DNA of 64,000 nucleotides from Calliopsis andreniformis (Eukaryota; Arthropoda; Insecta; Hymenoptera; Andrenidae). The stretch is taken from positions 23,782,001 through 23,846,000 of the forward strand of contig NC_135064.1 in assembly GCF_051401765.1 (NCBI RefSeq). Reading direction: 5' to 3'. This document shows, in pieces, positions 1 through 12,869 of this stretch. The notes under the pieces were generated by a model. That model did no database searches, was not told the DNA's origin, and was given only the letters and a program-made list of their open reading frames with translations. The position numbers were made by a program, and so were the translations under genes. Each line of letters starts with the position of its first letter. Position 1 is the stretch's first letter.

Positions 1-3000
1 CACGTTTTCCTCCCATTCCCCTTTTTTCTCAGCACCTTCCTCCTCGTGACGTCTGTTTTTCCCTCGTCATCATTTCCAACCTCGTTTCTCCTACTTTCCT
101 CTTTCGCCTGGAGCGTCTTCGTGATCGTGCCCTCCCCTTAGACGAGCGCTTATCAGCCCGATTAGATAATGCGATCCGTCGACGATTGTACATGTACAAA
201 GTGTGAAATTTAATGACACCGCTCGGTAGTGCGCGAACCGGAAATGTAATTACGCGTGTCGGCGTCATTACAACGCGTGTGCGCACGCGTTTCTTCGTAA
301 CACGTTAAATCGACGGGCTGCCGAGCGCCGAATGCGTGCAATTTACGCCCGTCGAGATATAAATTGCTCTAGGTGAAAGCAAGCGCTGAGAATGTCAGAA
401 GTCGGGCGTTTTGAAAAATCCTGGCTATGAGTGGGAGGTCTTGTGACTGTTTTCGAAGAGTCGATGTGTTCTTGAATCTGGACTCTAAATGAGTCCTATA
501 TTCTAAAGTCCTATACTGCAAAGAAGTCCTATACTCTACAGCAGAAGAATTTTATCGAAACATCCGACAGCAATTTTAATTGTAAATAAATTCCCTAAAA
601 TGTTAATGTTTATAATTATATGAATAAAACCTATCACTCACAGTCTAGAGGTGTCGCAGTCAAAGCGTAAAAGAAGACCTTACAAACATCAGAACGTTCC
701 GTTTATTTTCGTTAGCTCCCTCCATCCACTCAGTCCTTCTGAAATTCTTTGTGCGCAACATAGATCAATCGCTTCCACAGATCAAGCAATAATTGTCTCG
801 TTTCACAAGTTTACGACAGAAATTCTTGTCCATCGAATGATAGGAGGAGAATTTTAATTGGATTTTACCACTGATTAGCAACCTCTTTTCTTTTGGTTTG
901 CGAGGTCGATTTCCATCGGCAGCCGTTCGTAACCGCAAACGAGATCGACCAAACGATTTTCCTCGACGTTAATCGTCCGTGCAGATCGACGCTGATTACC
1001 CGTAAGTTCGACTGCGTATGATCGCATACATCGTAAGAATTATCGACAGAATCGATCGATCGATCGAAAATAGGCGGAGCGTTAAAAATGAAGGAGGAAA
1101 ATCGCATACGTTAAACCATCGCTTTCGACGCACAAGATTCACGTTATCCGCCCAAAATTTATGTGCAAACGAAATGAAATAACGCATGTGGAATCGAGGT
1201 TGCGATGTTGCGCAATTAAACGATATTAATATATGGAAATTCGACGGGTCACTCTTTGTAATACTGATTTATGTCGCCTTGGGCTACTAAAAGTACGAAT
1301 AAACAAACTTCAGATAACGAGGATATTATAATAATAAAAAAATAGACATACGTTTTTTTATCCATTAAATTTCGTCTGTTCATCCTACTTTCACATTAAA
1401 AAATGAAGTCTATGCAGAATTGTGAGGAGCTTGTCTGAAGAAGACTCTCGCTTTTATCGTTAAAATTACAGACAGGAGGAGCCTCAGAATGCGATGGAAA
1501 GGGGCCAAATTAAAAATGGATGAAAAGCGATAGACCACTGAAAGCCCCCAAAGCTACACGATCGGGAAAACGAAGGAAAGAGGGGACGACGGGAAGCACG
1601 TGAAAACGCAGCAGACAAATTAGAGAACGTCGCCACGACGAACCCTACGAGACATCTGTTTCCTTGACTACCGACTGACCACCCCCTGCCTCGATTCTAC
1701 CCACCTCGAATCCAGCCAGCGCAAGCCGCGTTTTCCGGAACGGAGAAACTTAATATAAACAGCGACGAGAAAGGCCGATTTCTATTTCGAGCGACGCGTC
1801 GAGGCGTTCCGCGAATCGAATACAGTCGTGAGATGATCGACGACGATAAGATGACAAAAGAAAGAAGACTGGTCTTTTCGAAGCTGACCATCGAAACGAC
1901 GCGACGTCCGTCGACAAAACGTCGCGCTGCGAAGCTTTCCTCGCGTCTTCGCGACGAAACGTTCGCAGCAGTCGTCGAAACCAACGCTTTCTAAATGTTC
2001 CGCTCGTTAAAAATACACGAGCGTTGCTTCTCGCTCAAACGCGTATCGCTCAACGCCGATGCGAGACCAAGAAATCAAGATTGTTAATGCACGTTGGTGA
2101 AAATGCCCACCTAAGGTTTTATTGCTCCGAGGAGGTGATCGATACCTTTTTATGAGATTTCTTTGCTGATAGCTAGGCCAATGAGTTGATTGACAACCGT
2201 AGGATGATGTACTTTTTTGAATCGAGATTGAGAATTCTACTTTTTTTGTCACTGTGTGTCAAGATGTAGTACCTTCAGATAATTTGTATCATCTTGTGGG
2301 TCATTTTATGAAATTCATGTTCTTAAATAAAATAGATTATTTCTCTCACTCAGTTTTACTGTACTCTTGTCGCTAATGTATTAAACAATTGTCAACTTGA
2401 GTAATAGGGTATCTTTTACTCAGCTTGGCTATGAAGAATACATCTCAAGAAAAATCCCAAAGGAGTCAAAATCTTCTATAGCTTTCGAAGAACACAAACA
2501 CGACGCCTCGAACTATCAAGCCCTAGATTCCCATATATTCCTCCTCTACAGTTTTTCTCCATAACTTTTTCTATCAATTACACTTCCCTATAATCGTCCA
2601 GAGACGCAATTTCCCGTTCCAATAGCCAGCAGGTTTTTACAGCAGTCGAGCGAACGAAACGTTGCCCCTTAATAGTCCACCATCGAGCAGCGTATATGCC
2701 ACGACAGTCCAGGACGCCTTAATTCGAATCACGCTCCGAGGCAATACTTATTCTCGGTTTGTAAAATTTCCAGCCGTCGCCGCGCGGCCTGTTCCCCCGG
2801 ATCGTTATTCAAGTTTCGAGGAACAGCTGTGCTACTCAAAGGGGGCCCCACGCCTCTTTTCTTACGGGGTTATGCCACGTACCCAGGCCGAGGACTGGCC
2901 TTTGGGAGAGTCGAGGAGCCCCGGAAGGCCTGCCGCCTGTGAATCTCGCTTCGCTTTTTCAACGACCTGCCCTGCATCTCGTTTAACCCTGCTTTTCCCT

Positions 3001-6000
3001 CTTTCTCGCTTGCACGAGGGCAAAGAATTCTTTTGGTCCTCGACATAGGACGAATCGATCGGAGGAAACTCTGTGGAACGCTTTGTTAGGAGTTGCTGGA
3101 ATAATCTGGCTCTGTTGTAAGATAATGAATTGAAGAATGTCAAATAAGGAGTGCTCGAAATTGCTGTTCCTAAAATACATGTGGAACTGTGACTTCTAAA
3201 GTAGAACTAAGTTCCACACTTGGCTTCTCTTGTCTGTTACTTTTAACACACCCTGACACGTGGGGGGATTATCAGTAATCCACTAACTGCAGGAAACGAT
3301 AAGCGTTTTCAAAATAGAACGTCCTTTCCTATCGGCACTAAAAGTATACATGTACTTAACAGGAAAAGGAAGACACGAACTCACGAAGAATAATTTCAAG
3401 TAGACAATCGAGACTTTCGAAGCCCTCTGAACGCCATTACACAAATATCTTCACACTTATTTTACCAAAATTTGTAAGTAGATACCTACAGGAAACTCAA
3501 ATTTATCTATTCTCAAAATACGATTTACCTAGTCATAGTTACACGAATAGTGCACGAGGATTAAAGATCAAAGAAACTTCAACACTTTCTACAGCCCACA
3601 AATACTCAGAAAAACCTACTAGACTATATTTATATCGAAGAATATATTCGAATAGCATATTCCACTTATCTACCCCGGAAGCGAAGCCAACCCACGAATG
3701 GCAGCCCTACAGGCAATCGAGAAAAGCCTCGAAAGACGCGACAGTATCGCCTCGAGACGCATTCTCGTCCATTGTGTTCGTTCGCATGCAGACATTCGTG
3801 TGGAGTCTTGACATTCAAGGTCAGCGTCGTCGTTAACGCACGGCTCCCTGGCCTGAATTACTTGATGGCCGCGCAAAATTGCACCCCTCCTCCCTTGCCC
3901 CTGTATCAGTTTGCCCGTGGCGTTGCGCATTTTCCCTGTTCGCATTCGAGAACATAGGTGCGCGACATCAAGCGCGCGCTGCGGGATTATGCAACTGCAC
4001 AGGAGACAGGGAGATTCGAATGCGCTCGCACGTACCGCGCGAGAGCGTTTCGACGCTTGCTCCACAAACGACGACCTTCCTTATCCCCCCTCTCGAGTTC
4101 ACACCTGGGGAACCACGTTGCGTTTTATGTGAATTAGAAAGCTCGTGGAAGGTAATACGATTGTTTACAGTTTTCCTTGGGGTATTGGAAATTCTGATGT
4201 AAATAAATAATCGTTGTGTTTGGTATCAGGATTCCTCGACGTTCTACATCGATGTAGCTGAGGAAGGATTATTGGTAATTTTATTCGTTACAGACAATTG
4301 TTAGTCATTCCTGCGCGAGTTCTTTGAAGAGACAATTGTATGTATGTGGGTAACGTGGAGGTCAAAGTATTATCACAAGGTTAAATATGAGCTGGGGATT
4401 TACGGAGTGGAAAACGAGTTTCTGAAGTTTTTCTTTCCGTGGGGACTCACTGCTCGTGTTCTACTGATGTCATTACGGTGATAAATGTAATAAGTGGATA
4501 TGTAAGAAATGACTGAATTTGTTTAATGAAGTTAGGTCTGGTATGTGCGTGTGAATTATAGAGAAATCATAAGTATTGAGAGTAATGAATTGAAAGAAGA
4601 ACGTGGTACCGTGAAAGTATCTCATTCATGAATTATTAAAGTGCAAATCTTTAATAGTAGCTAGCTAATGCTGATTTCCTAAGAAGAATGAAGTCCAATA
4701 ATTAATACAAAAACATGTGCAACTGAAAAGCTAGAAAGAAAATTCAAGTATTACATGTCCCTGTGTAACACTCATTTCCCATAACAATCATATTATACAC
4801 GCATATAAGTATTACAACTATTCATCATGAATATTCCAAAAGCCAAACATTTCAATGAATTTACAACCTGCTACGCTAATCCACTTGCTTTCTCCCATTT
4901 AATGAAACTTTCATTCCACCAAAGATTCTCATAAACAGCCCCGTACCCCAACCAAAATTCATTCTCCACCTTCACCTTCGCGAACCCTGCAAAAGAGGCT
5001 CTCGCTCAGCTCGCAGAGCCGCAGAACAAACACCGTAGGCGAATGAAGTCATTTTATCAGCCGATCCTCCAATTACCGTCAAAAGCAGGCTAAACAAAGC
5101 TCACTCGACGTTAGCACGTTAGAACAATGCGCATCAACGGTGCAGCGAGCACAAAAGGCGCCATATGCGTCCCAGCCTCGCGTTGACGGATTACGTTAAT
5201 AGTTGGCGGCGGCGCAACCAGCGCAAAGAAGATCGAATTTGCATCCGAAGAAGCAAATTACACGTCGCGAAAGTTAGATAATCTCTGGCGTAACGACGAC
5301 TTGAGCGTCCCCCCGCCTTGCCGATGCTTTTTGCCCCCGCGCCGCGGCGGAGGCTCGCGCGGATTGATCGGTTAATTGAGGGACGATTATCGGGAGAAGA
5401 GGATTATTTTAACACGCAACCTTTGCCGACGGCACGGTCAAATTACAGCGTTCGCTCGGTCGCAAACGAAATGTTTATCCGCACGAAAGGACACGGGGCT
5501 GCGCGACGCAACGCATGGCACCGGGACCCGATTGCGCTCGCCAAGGCATAATGCAACGACTGCTTCTTCGCGTGGAACGAAACAACGCTTTGCAGCATTC
5601 CGATCGCAATTTCGCGCGGGTTCCGCGACCTGCAGCCTCTGGTCGTAAAAGGTGCCTCAACATTCGATGATTTAAGTGTGTCAGTACATGTACAGACTCT
5701 TGTAAAGAGATTTTAAACAGGGAATTATTAGGTAGATCTTCTGATGCAACTGTTTCAATATACAGTGGATTGGTGTATGAGAAATTGCTGCTTCCAGCGA
5801 GGAAATTTGAAGAATAGAATTTTCTCTTATTTGAGTGGGGGAATTATCGTAGACTGTAGAGTGTCTAATAGTACTATGTCTCAACTGCAATTGGGATAAT
5901 TAATGTTTGAATAGTTTGGGGTATTTGAGATCAGTGAAAGTTCTTACTAATAAATGACATTCGAATAATAGGAAATGCGTTTGTGTAACTTTCAATTTTA

Positions 6001-9000
6001 AATTATAGTTTCCCGTTTGTAGCTCGATCTTAATATGGTCGAGGCATTGAACTTAACAACAGACATGTTTCTGAGAATCCGTATAAAATCATACTGTATA
6101 GCTCGATTATGTAGCATTTGCAAGGAAATTATAGTACATACGTATATGTAGTTGTACATGTTTGCTCGATTACCTTCAGTGACCCCAAATAGTAAACATA
6201 GATAAATGGATAAATATCAAGAAACAGCACCAACTTCTATATCATAATCCACAGAAGCTAAACTATTTTCATACCTACTTCAAAATTTCTTTTTAGCTTT
6301 TTCATGAAATCTCTCTAAACCTAATGTTTCCACGACACACTTTTTTACTCATTGAATATAGTGACACAATTTCATAGTGTGGTTTTAAAACAACCTGTAT
6401 GAATATTTTTGGTTTCGATTGTGGTATATATAGGTTGCAAATTTGCTAAAATGCACGTTTTTCTTTAAATTACTGCTATCCCCTTACGCAGCGTCTGCAG
6501 AAGAAAAAAGATTCCGCGGATTGCAATGATTCAACACGATTTCTAGCGATCGAACAGCTGGTTTCGCTGAATTGTAAATACAGATTTCCATTCGTTACGA
6601 TTTCGTTGGATGCGTTGCACTTTTCTCTGTGTAAGTGAATTTGGGTCAAGTGGACCATGATATTGAATCTGTGCGAATATAAGGAACGAATCTAAGGATT
6701 AAGTGTGACTTTTTATGTGCTTTGGTTTCGCGAAATGTACTTATCTTTTATACATTTCAGATAGCGTAACGACGTTGTTATTTTAACGTTATTTACACAA
6801 TGTAGACACGATCCGGCTTGCCAACGGATTTTGTTATTAAATCTGCATTTTATGAACCTACTTTATTTACATTTCGATTATATCTTTCGCGATAAATTGT
6901 AACCCCGACTGATTTCGATGAACTAACGACGCCTGTTGTTTTTTGAAAATTCTGGAAATATACTCCCAATAGAAACGCGTATGGTTGAGAATAACTCCAC
7001 GGAATTTTATTCGCGAAAACTGAATCCATTTTAGTTTTCGTAAAATATGAATATTCTCTGAAATATTTATTTGCATTTCGTGTCACGTTTATTTTACTTC
7101 AAGTAATAACTCACTGTTATATTTAGAATTCTCAACGCGTTGGAAAATAAAATATTTGACTGCTATTTTGCTGCATATTCACATAAATAATTTCTTCACA
7201 ACAATAAAATAAACTTCCACTTCTTCAGTAATTAAAATAAGAATATTAGATATTTTAATGAATAAGAATATTATTTTCTCGTATCAATAAATACCTCTCC
7301 AATTTCCTGATATTTTTAACTACTGTATCTAGCGTCGTATCATTTTTCACATCCTACTCTAAAAGTTGTGTAATACCAAGAAACCACTTTCATAACATAA
7401 AGATTAGTAAACTACTACATAAAACATATATATGTATATATTCTCAATATCCCACAAACTAACTAAACTAAAAATATCATTTGCTTCTCTAAAAGACGAA
7501 TCTACATTTCCACACCCCCTGGCCAAGTTTCACCTTCGCTGCACCGCTCGAAATTTCGCGAAAGCATTAAACAATCCCCATATACTCATACGACATCCAC
7601 GAAAAAGTAGCCATCCAGCAGACCGTGGTGACCTAACCGCGTCCCTAGCAACAAACAGCTGTCCACTCGAGCCGCTGGGTAATTTCCAAAGAGATCCACC
7701 GTTCGTAACAATGCCATTTATTAACCCGTTCAATCCAAGACCGTCGAAGCAGACTTCTTACGTCAACGACACACGTACGTCGTGAATCGACCGTCAGTCG
7801 AGCAACCGAACCAAGCTGTCCAGTGAACCATATGGAAAGGGAAATTTCACGCTCGTGGCTTGACACGACCGTAAGGTCCCCGTCGTGAAATTTCGTGCAC
7901 CGGCCGAGGCGCGGCGTCGGTTATTTTCGAAGCTTCACGAATACGAGAGAGAGTACGGCGGTGCGACGACGGGATGTAACGTTCGAAACACGCGGGGGAG
8001 TGGGAGGGACAAAAAAAATTCACGATAACCGGTGACCCATACGAAACTCGTGCAGATATTCTCACGTTTTTTTCCGTTCGACCCGAGACATTTCTTTCTC
8101 CCTTTCGCTTTGTACCCGTGAAAATAGATCGACGATACCGTATCATCTGCCGTTTATTCGACGAGACGTTTCGGGGGCAGTTGTCTTTTTGTTTAAGAGA
8201 CGACGAAAAGGCCTGTCTCGCTTGTGTTACTTTTGCTGGGTTTAGGTACTTTTATTCTGAAAATTCACTTTTGCATTAAAGTGATTCAGAAGGCCCAAGA
8301 AACACGTGGTTAAGGTTTGATTTTGATATTCTTCATGATTTTGCAGAGACAAATACATGGAGTTAGCTAAAATAGATATTTCTGTCTCTCTTAAGTTGAA
8401 AGGATTATAACCTAAAGAGGCTTCAAGTTAAAATAATTTCGAGGAACTAAAGAAATGTCTCGGATACTAAATGTTTATTTAAAGTACTGTATAGAGAGGT
8501 TTAATTAACAAAATTCATTGACTATTGAGTAAACAAGCAAAGTTTTCACATAGAATAGATTCGTTTCGAAGCACAATCAGCAGAGTATTGATTAGAAAGC
8601 AACTAACCACGCGAGTTGTAAGATAGAAAAAATTCTGTTTATTCTATCGAGAGACTAAATCCATTCATAAATAAGATCTACAACGTTGCATGCACTATTC
8701 GGCTTCAATGTTAACGATACATTTTGACGAAAGGCACGCCCCTCGACGACTTTACTTTCGAATCTCGTCCAAGAGGTTAGGTTACACCGTCAGGTGGTGC
8801 AATAATCAGCGTATGAAGCGATTTTTCGATAACTTCTACATGATCATGCTCATGCCTCCTTTCAATGAAACAAGATCCGAAGGAACTTCTCTCATCGAGA
8901 GCAAACTAAAATCTACGCGTAGGATGAAATTCTATAGATGCTAGTGCCAAACATAACCTCTAAAGGAGAAACCACGAAGCCGTGTCAGTGAAGCGCAGCA

Positions 9001-9874
9001 GAGTTATTTTCCACGAACAGTGCAGAACCGATGCAAGGAAAAGAAACGACAGGAAAGTCGACTTAGAGAGAAAAAGCGTCGCGATCCCAAAGCAGAATGA
9101 CTGGGCAGAAGATGATTCATCCATTTTCGCATCGCGCGGAACGCGACTCTCCAATTATTCAGGTTAGGTTATTTCTACGGCGGGGAGCAGGGAAAGCGGG
9201 ATTTTCGAACGGGCACTGGATCGCTCTGGAAGTCGATCCATCGAGCCAACTGCCTTGTCAGTCCTCTCGTTACGTAATGTCGTTGTCAAACCATACGGAC
9301 ACACCGTGGCGATCGAGACGAGCGAAACAAGTCCACAAGAGGGCCAGCTACGATCATCTTTATTTGAACAGCATCGAATTTTTCCTTGAACCGTGTCTAA
9401 GGAGCAAGTAAAACGCGTGGAGCAGTGACCAGCTGCTAACGAGCCAACGTGGCCTCCCGAGCGTGTTCTAGGATCTTTCTCGCGCTGGTTACACCGTAAC
9501 ACACTTATCGCTGTCGCATAATAACGCGAATTTCAATCATAAGGGACAAAGACGATCCTCGCCGATGGCCGCGTTAACGAAATTCCACGCGAAATATGGC
9601 GAGCGAGTTGACGATCGAGTATCTCTTTCCTTGGCACGACATTACGACACACACGCGCGTATGCACACACATACAGGCTCACGTACACACGTATGGCCGC
9701 TCCGTGACGTGCAGAGGCGCGCACGAACACACAGGCACCCCACACGGACAGGGGCAACGCGCGCGCTCCCCAGCCAGCCACAAAACTCGCGATCTTAGCC
9801 TATACGTACGCGCAAAGGGGAGAAAAGGTGGCTGTGGCCGATTGTCGGTAGGATTCGATGCAAGATTTACTCAC
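1..9874 (-). other. Probable ELL intron 1; no gene recognised
   Basis: No exon of any protein I know was found on either strand. The sequence alternates between AT-rich stretches and GC-rich islands with many CpGs, at about 2.65-3.05, 3.67-4.13, 4.98-5.65, 7.5-8.15 and 8.95-9.5 kb. Open frames in the islands are short, overlap in several frames and lack recognisable domains. The islands may be intronic enhancers, but nothing specific supports that. Around 9640-9760 there is a CA-rich simple-sequence run just downstream of the ELL donor. Confidence 0.5.
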
Positions 9875-10006
9875 CCGATTCCTGAGGAAGTCCTCGATGG
9901 CACGTTGCGCCGAGTCGGTGAGCTTCACGAAGATCAGGGACTTGTTTTCGTGAAAATTACTGTGCGACGACAAACCATACTGGACACCTGCCACCAGCGC
10001 CGCCAT
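9875..10006 (-). CDS. ELL: ELL, first coding exon (44 codons), rest outside the window
   Basis: ELL (Su(Tpl) in flies) is an RNA polymerase II elongation factor, a component of the super elongation and little elongation complexes in the nucleus. The exon encodes MAALVAGVQYGLSSHSNFHE then NKSLIFVKLTDSAQRAIEDF and LRNR. The xYGLS and F-V-KLTDSA-RA motifs are those at the N-terminus of ELL proteins. The donor GTGAGT is at 9874-9869, phase 0. I chose the ATG at 10006 because the family begins MAAL-like here. An in-frame ATG at 10066 would add 20 residues without family similarity. No further ELL exon was recognised to the left, so intron 1 is probably longer than 9.8 kb. Recognition rests on one exon, but its motifs are specific. 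Confidence 0.85.
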
Positions 10007-10640
10007 TTCTCTGTCTCTCAGCAGCGGCTTCTCTCTCGCACACACGTCCCCCTCGTAAAAGCGCACACAGCTGACGACGTCCTTGTTCGCGAAACCCGAA
10101 GCACTTTTCTTCTCCTTCCTCTGGGCTGCTTTTTTTTTTCTTCTCGTCGGTCTGCTTCCTCAGGCCGCGATACGGAAACGTCGCATGCTACATACAGCCG
10201 CCTAAGGAGGTGCAACACTTGCGACGACGACCGATGACGATCGGTGTAATTTCACGGCGTGGAACCGAACCGAGCGTAGACGGAGAGAGAAACAGAAGGG
10301 AAGAGAGGAGAAAAAAGAAGAAGGTAGAGAGAGACGGAGAGAAAGATAGAAAGACATACAACCCCCCCCGAAACAGAGGATCCTCTCGCACTTGGGCCCC
10401 GCAGCTCTGGCACACACGCGTCTCCTTCTCGATTCCACCGACGTATTTTCCCTTTTCCTTTTTCTTCGCGTTCCTTTTGATTTGTTTCCGCCACGCTCTC
10501 CACCGTATTTTTTTTCGCCACTTCTTCACGCGGTCCCCGTCCTCCTCGTCACGCTTCGAAAGTGGTAGCACCCGCGCGTAAACCACCCTCTCGCACGTTC
10601 CTGGTCCTCGTTTCCTCTCAACCGTCACATATTAGCGCGC
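10007..10640 (-). promoter_or_regulatory. ELL 5' UTR and probable promoter-proximal region
   Basis: This GC- and CpG-richer stretch lies directly upstream of the ELL start codon. On the plus strand it contains a purine tract (about 10280-10350) and on the minus strand the matching pyrimidine tract. Several long open frames on both strands are low-complexity (Arg/Lys or Ser/Leu rich) and are not credible proteins. I see no clear TATA box or initiator, so the transcription start is not placed. Confidence 0.5.
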
Positions 10641-10649
10641 CGACACGTC

Positions 10650-11710
10650 TCATTTCAGATTTTCTCGCGATTGGGTACGTTGGGGAGAGAGCAGCGCCCG
10701 TCGTTTCGCCGTAAGGAACTACACAACTACACTTTCGAACGACCACCTGGTAGGCGGGGCTTACGGGAGAACCGTCGACCAATCCCGAGCCTCGGCGAGA
10801 TAGCGTGCAACTGTCAACCCTACCGTCCTCCTGCGGACGCAGTCAACGATCGACTGGCGCTGCTCGATCGTACCGTCCGCTTTCTTGCGTACTGGTGTTG
10901 CCATCTGGTGGCACTCTGCTGGAATCTCTAACGCGGTAATCCCGTGGGAGAATGAAATGTCTAGGCTCGTCTATAGAGTACATGAATCTGCGTAGCGTGA
11001 CGCATGGCTTTAAATTCGTAACTTTATTTGTGAAAAATACCGTCAAATAAATAAATGCTTATCTACTCGTCCTTTTTTTGGTTCTATTATAACTTCGCAG
11101 TCACTTCTGATGATAATTGGCTATTGCAGATTTTTACTGCAGAGTAAATTTATTTGATTTAGAGTGTTTTAAGGTAATTTTCAAACTATTGATACTTTTA
11201 TTCGAAACTTACTACTCCTTTATAATTCTACTAAAATATACAAATTTTTTGTAATCTGTCTAATTCTGGTAATAATGTTTCGAAGAAACGACTGTTTGTA
11301 GGCCTGGACACAGACAAGGATACTGAATAGAGTGGACAACTAATGCCTTTTTCTGTCCCACGCTTTTGAGCCTCTGCGTGAAATAAGAGTACAGCGCTAC
11401 GAGTGGTAAGAATTCAAATTATAATACGGATGCGTAATAAAATACAGTGTCTTGATAAGTTAATAACAAATTGATAAAGTATCTGCAAAAACCTCAAATT
11501 GTTGACAGAGATCACATACAATTTAAATTTCTACTTCTTTAGCTATTAAAACATTCAAAAAACACATGAGCTCCTTAATTAATTATTTTCATTAACATTT
11601 TAGGGCCAAAATTAGTGATCCGATAATTTTTCTGAAAAATGTATTAATGTTTATAAATAGTATCTTTTTTCTATTGACAAATCGCAGCCATTAGCTCGGA
11701 CAAAACCGAT
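10650..11710. other. Intergenic stretch upstream of ELL
   Basis: The left third is GC-rich and may belong to the ELL promoter; from about 11040 it becomes AT-rich. No gene, RNA gene or ordered repeat was recognised. Confidence 0.5.
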
Positions 11711-11820
11711 TGCCCAGGTCTCACCGCGTGGAGGTTGCTGCGAGTGGAGACCCACAGGGAAATAGATGGAAACAAGGTTCCATCGATTTTCCTTTACAAA
11801 AATCTTAAACTAACAAGTCA

Positions 11821-12345
11821 AAGACATGAATGGAAGCTAGGTTCCATGCATGCCTTTAGCTTGGACCTTAAAGTAGGAAATTGTCGAGTTATCATTAGGA
11901 ATGGTTTGATTGAATTGGACTCTACAGCTAATGCAACCGTGAAATAGACGAGCGATGGTGTGAGCTCTACCACCTTGAAGGCCGGTAGGTCGGAGAGGCG
12001 TACGGCACTACACGATTCAGTCAGTTGACCATTGCTCCCTGCTGCCACATAGGAGCTACCGAAGTAGACCTAATTCCGACAGGCTGGTAAAGAGAATGCG
12101 CAAAAGGCGGAAACGTGTAGTTTCCACAGTCGAGTGTGTCTTTCCACACACCCTACTGTGTCCGTGGCGTCACTCCTAGTACAGACCCCCAAGAGGAGAA
12201 CACGCTCCACCGACCGACGATTCCACGGTTGGTCACATGCTTCTACCAAGAGAAGCAGCGGTGACTTCCTCACCAAAGATGAGGAACAAGTATCAAAAAA
12301 AGAAGTTAAGAAATGACAACTCGACAATTGTACAGTGAATATAAA
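11821..12345. repeat. Diverged tandem repeat, copy 1 (~0.5 kb)
   Basis: It begins GACATGAATGGAAGC near 11823 and ends near AGTTAAGAAATGACAACTCG. Matching words occur in the same order in copy 2: GGAAGC..GTTCCAT, CTACCACCTTGAAG, GTGTGTC..CCACACACC, CCCCCAAG, CGACGATTCCACGGTTGG and CTTCTACCAAGAGAAGCAG. A shorter third match to the start of the unit (GATGGAAACAAGGTTCCATC) lies at about 11765. The family is not recognised. Confidence 0.8.
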
Positions 12346-12356
12346 CTAGAAAGGCA

Positions 12357-12800
12357 AAGACATGGATGGAAGCCAAGTTCCATCCACGCCTTTTCCTTGG
12401 ATCTCAAAGCAGAGAAGTGCCAAGTAATCATAGAGTAGAGATTGGGAATAGGTAAAGTCTACCGCGTAAGGCAACCATGAAATAGACAATCGGTGGTGGG
12501 AGTCCTTCCACCTTGAAGACGGGTACTAGGAGAAGGCGACTGGCACCTCACAGCACAATCAGTTGCCTGATTGAACTGTGGGGTTTCCACCTGCAAGTGT
12601 GTCATACCACACACCATTCGGTGTCCACATCGTCTCTCGCTAGTACAAACCCCCAAGGGAAGAAGAACAAGCTCCATCGACCGCCGATTCCACAGTTGGA
12701 CATTTGCTTCTACTAAGAGAAGCAGATGACCTCCTCACAGAAGGTGAGGAGGAAGTAGCCGAGCAAAGAGAGTTAAGAAATGACTACTCGGCACTGTTAC
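12357..12800. repeat. Diverged tandem repeat, copy 2 (~0.45 kb)
   Basis: It begins GACATGGATGGAAGCC and ends AGTTAAGAAATGACTACTCG. The order of matching words follows copy 1, but about 70 bases present near 12041-12110 of copy 1 are missing, which shortens the offset from about 535 to about 465 bases. No convincing protein is encoded in either copy. Confidence 0.8.
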
Positions 12801-12869
12801 AATGATTTTACAATGGAAACTTAAAAGTAGGGTCTTAAAAATATTCTAAGCGATTGCGACTTATATACT

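Noticed and set aside
2662..3048. 128-codon plus-strand frame in a GC-rich island
   Set aside because: No motif, and the opposite strand is open too; it lies in the probable ELL intron.
9596..10237. 213-codon plus-strand frame across the ELL first exon
   Set aside because: It is antisense to the recognised ELL coding exon and its start is CA-repeat sequence.
10188..10628. 146-codon minus-strand frame upstream of ELL
   Set aside because: Low-complexity Lys/Arg and Ser/Phe runs from purine/pyrimidine tracts in the probable 5' UTR.
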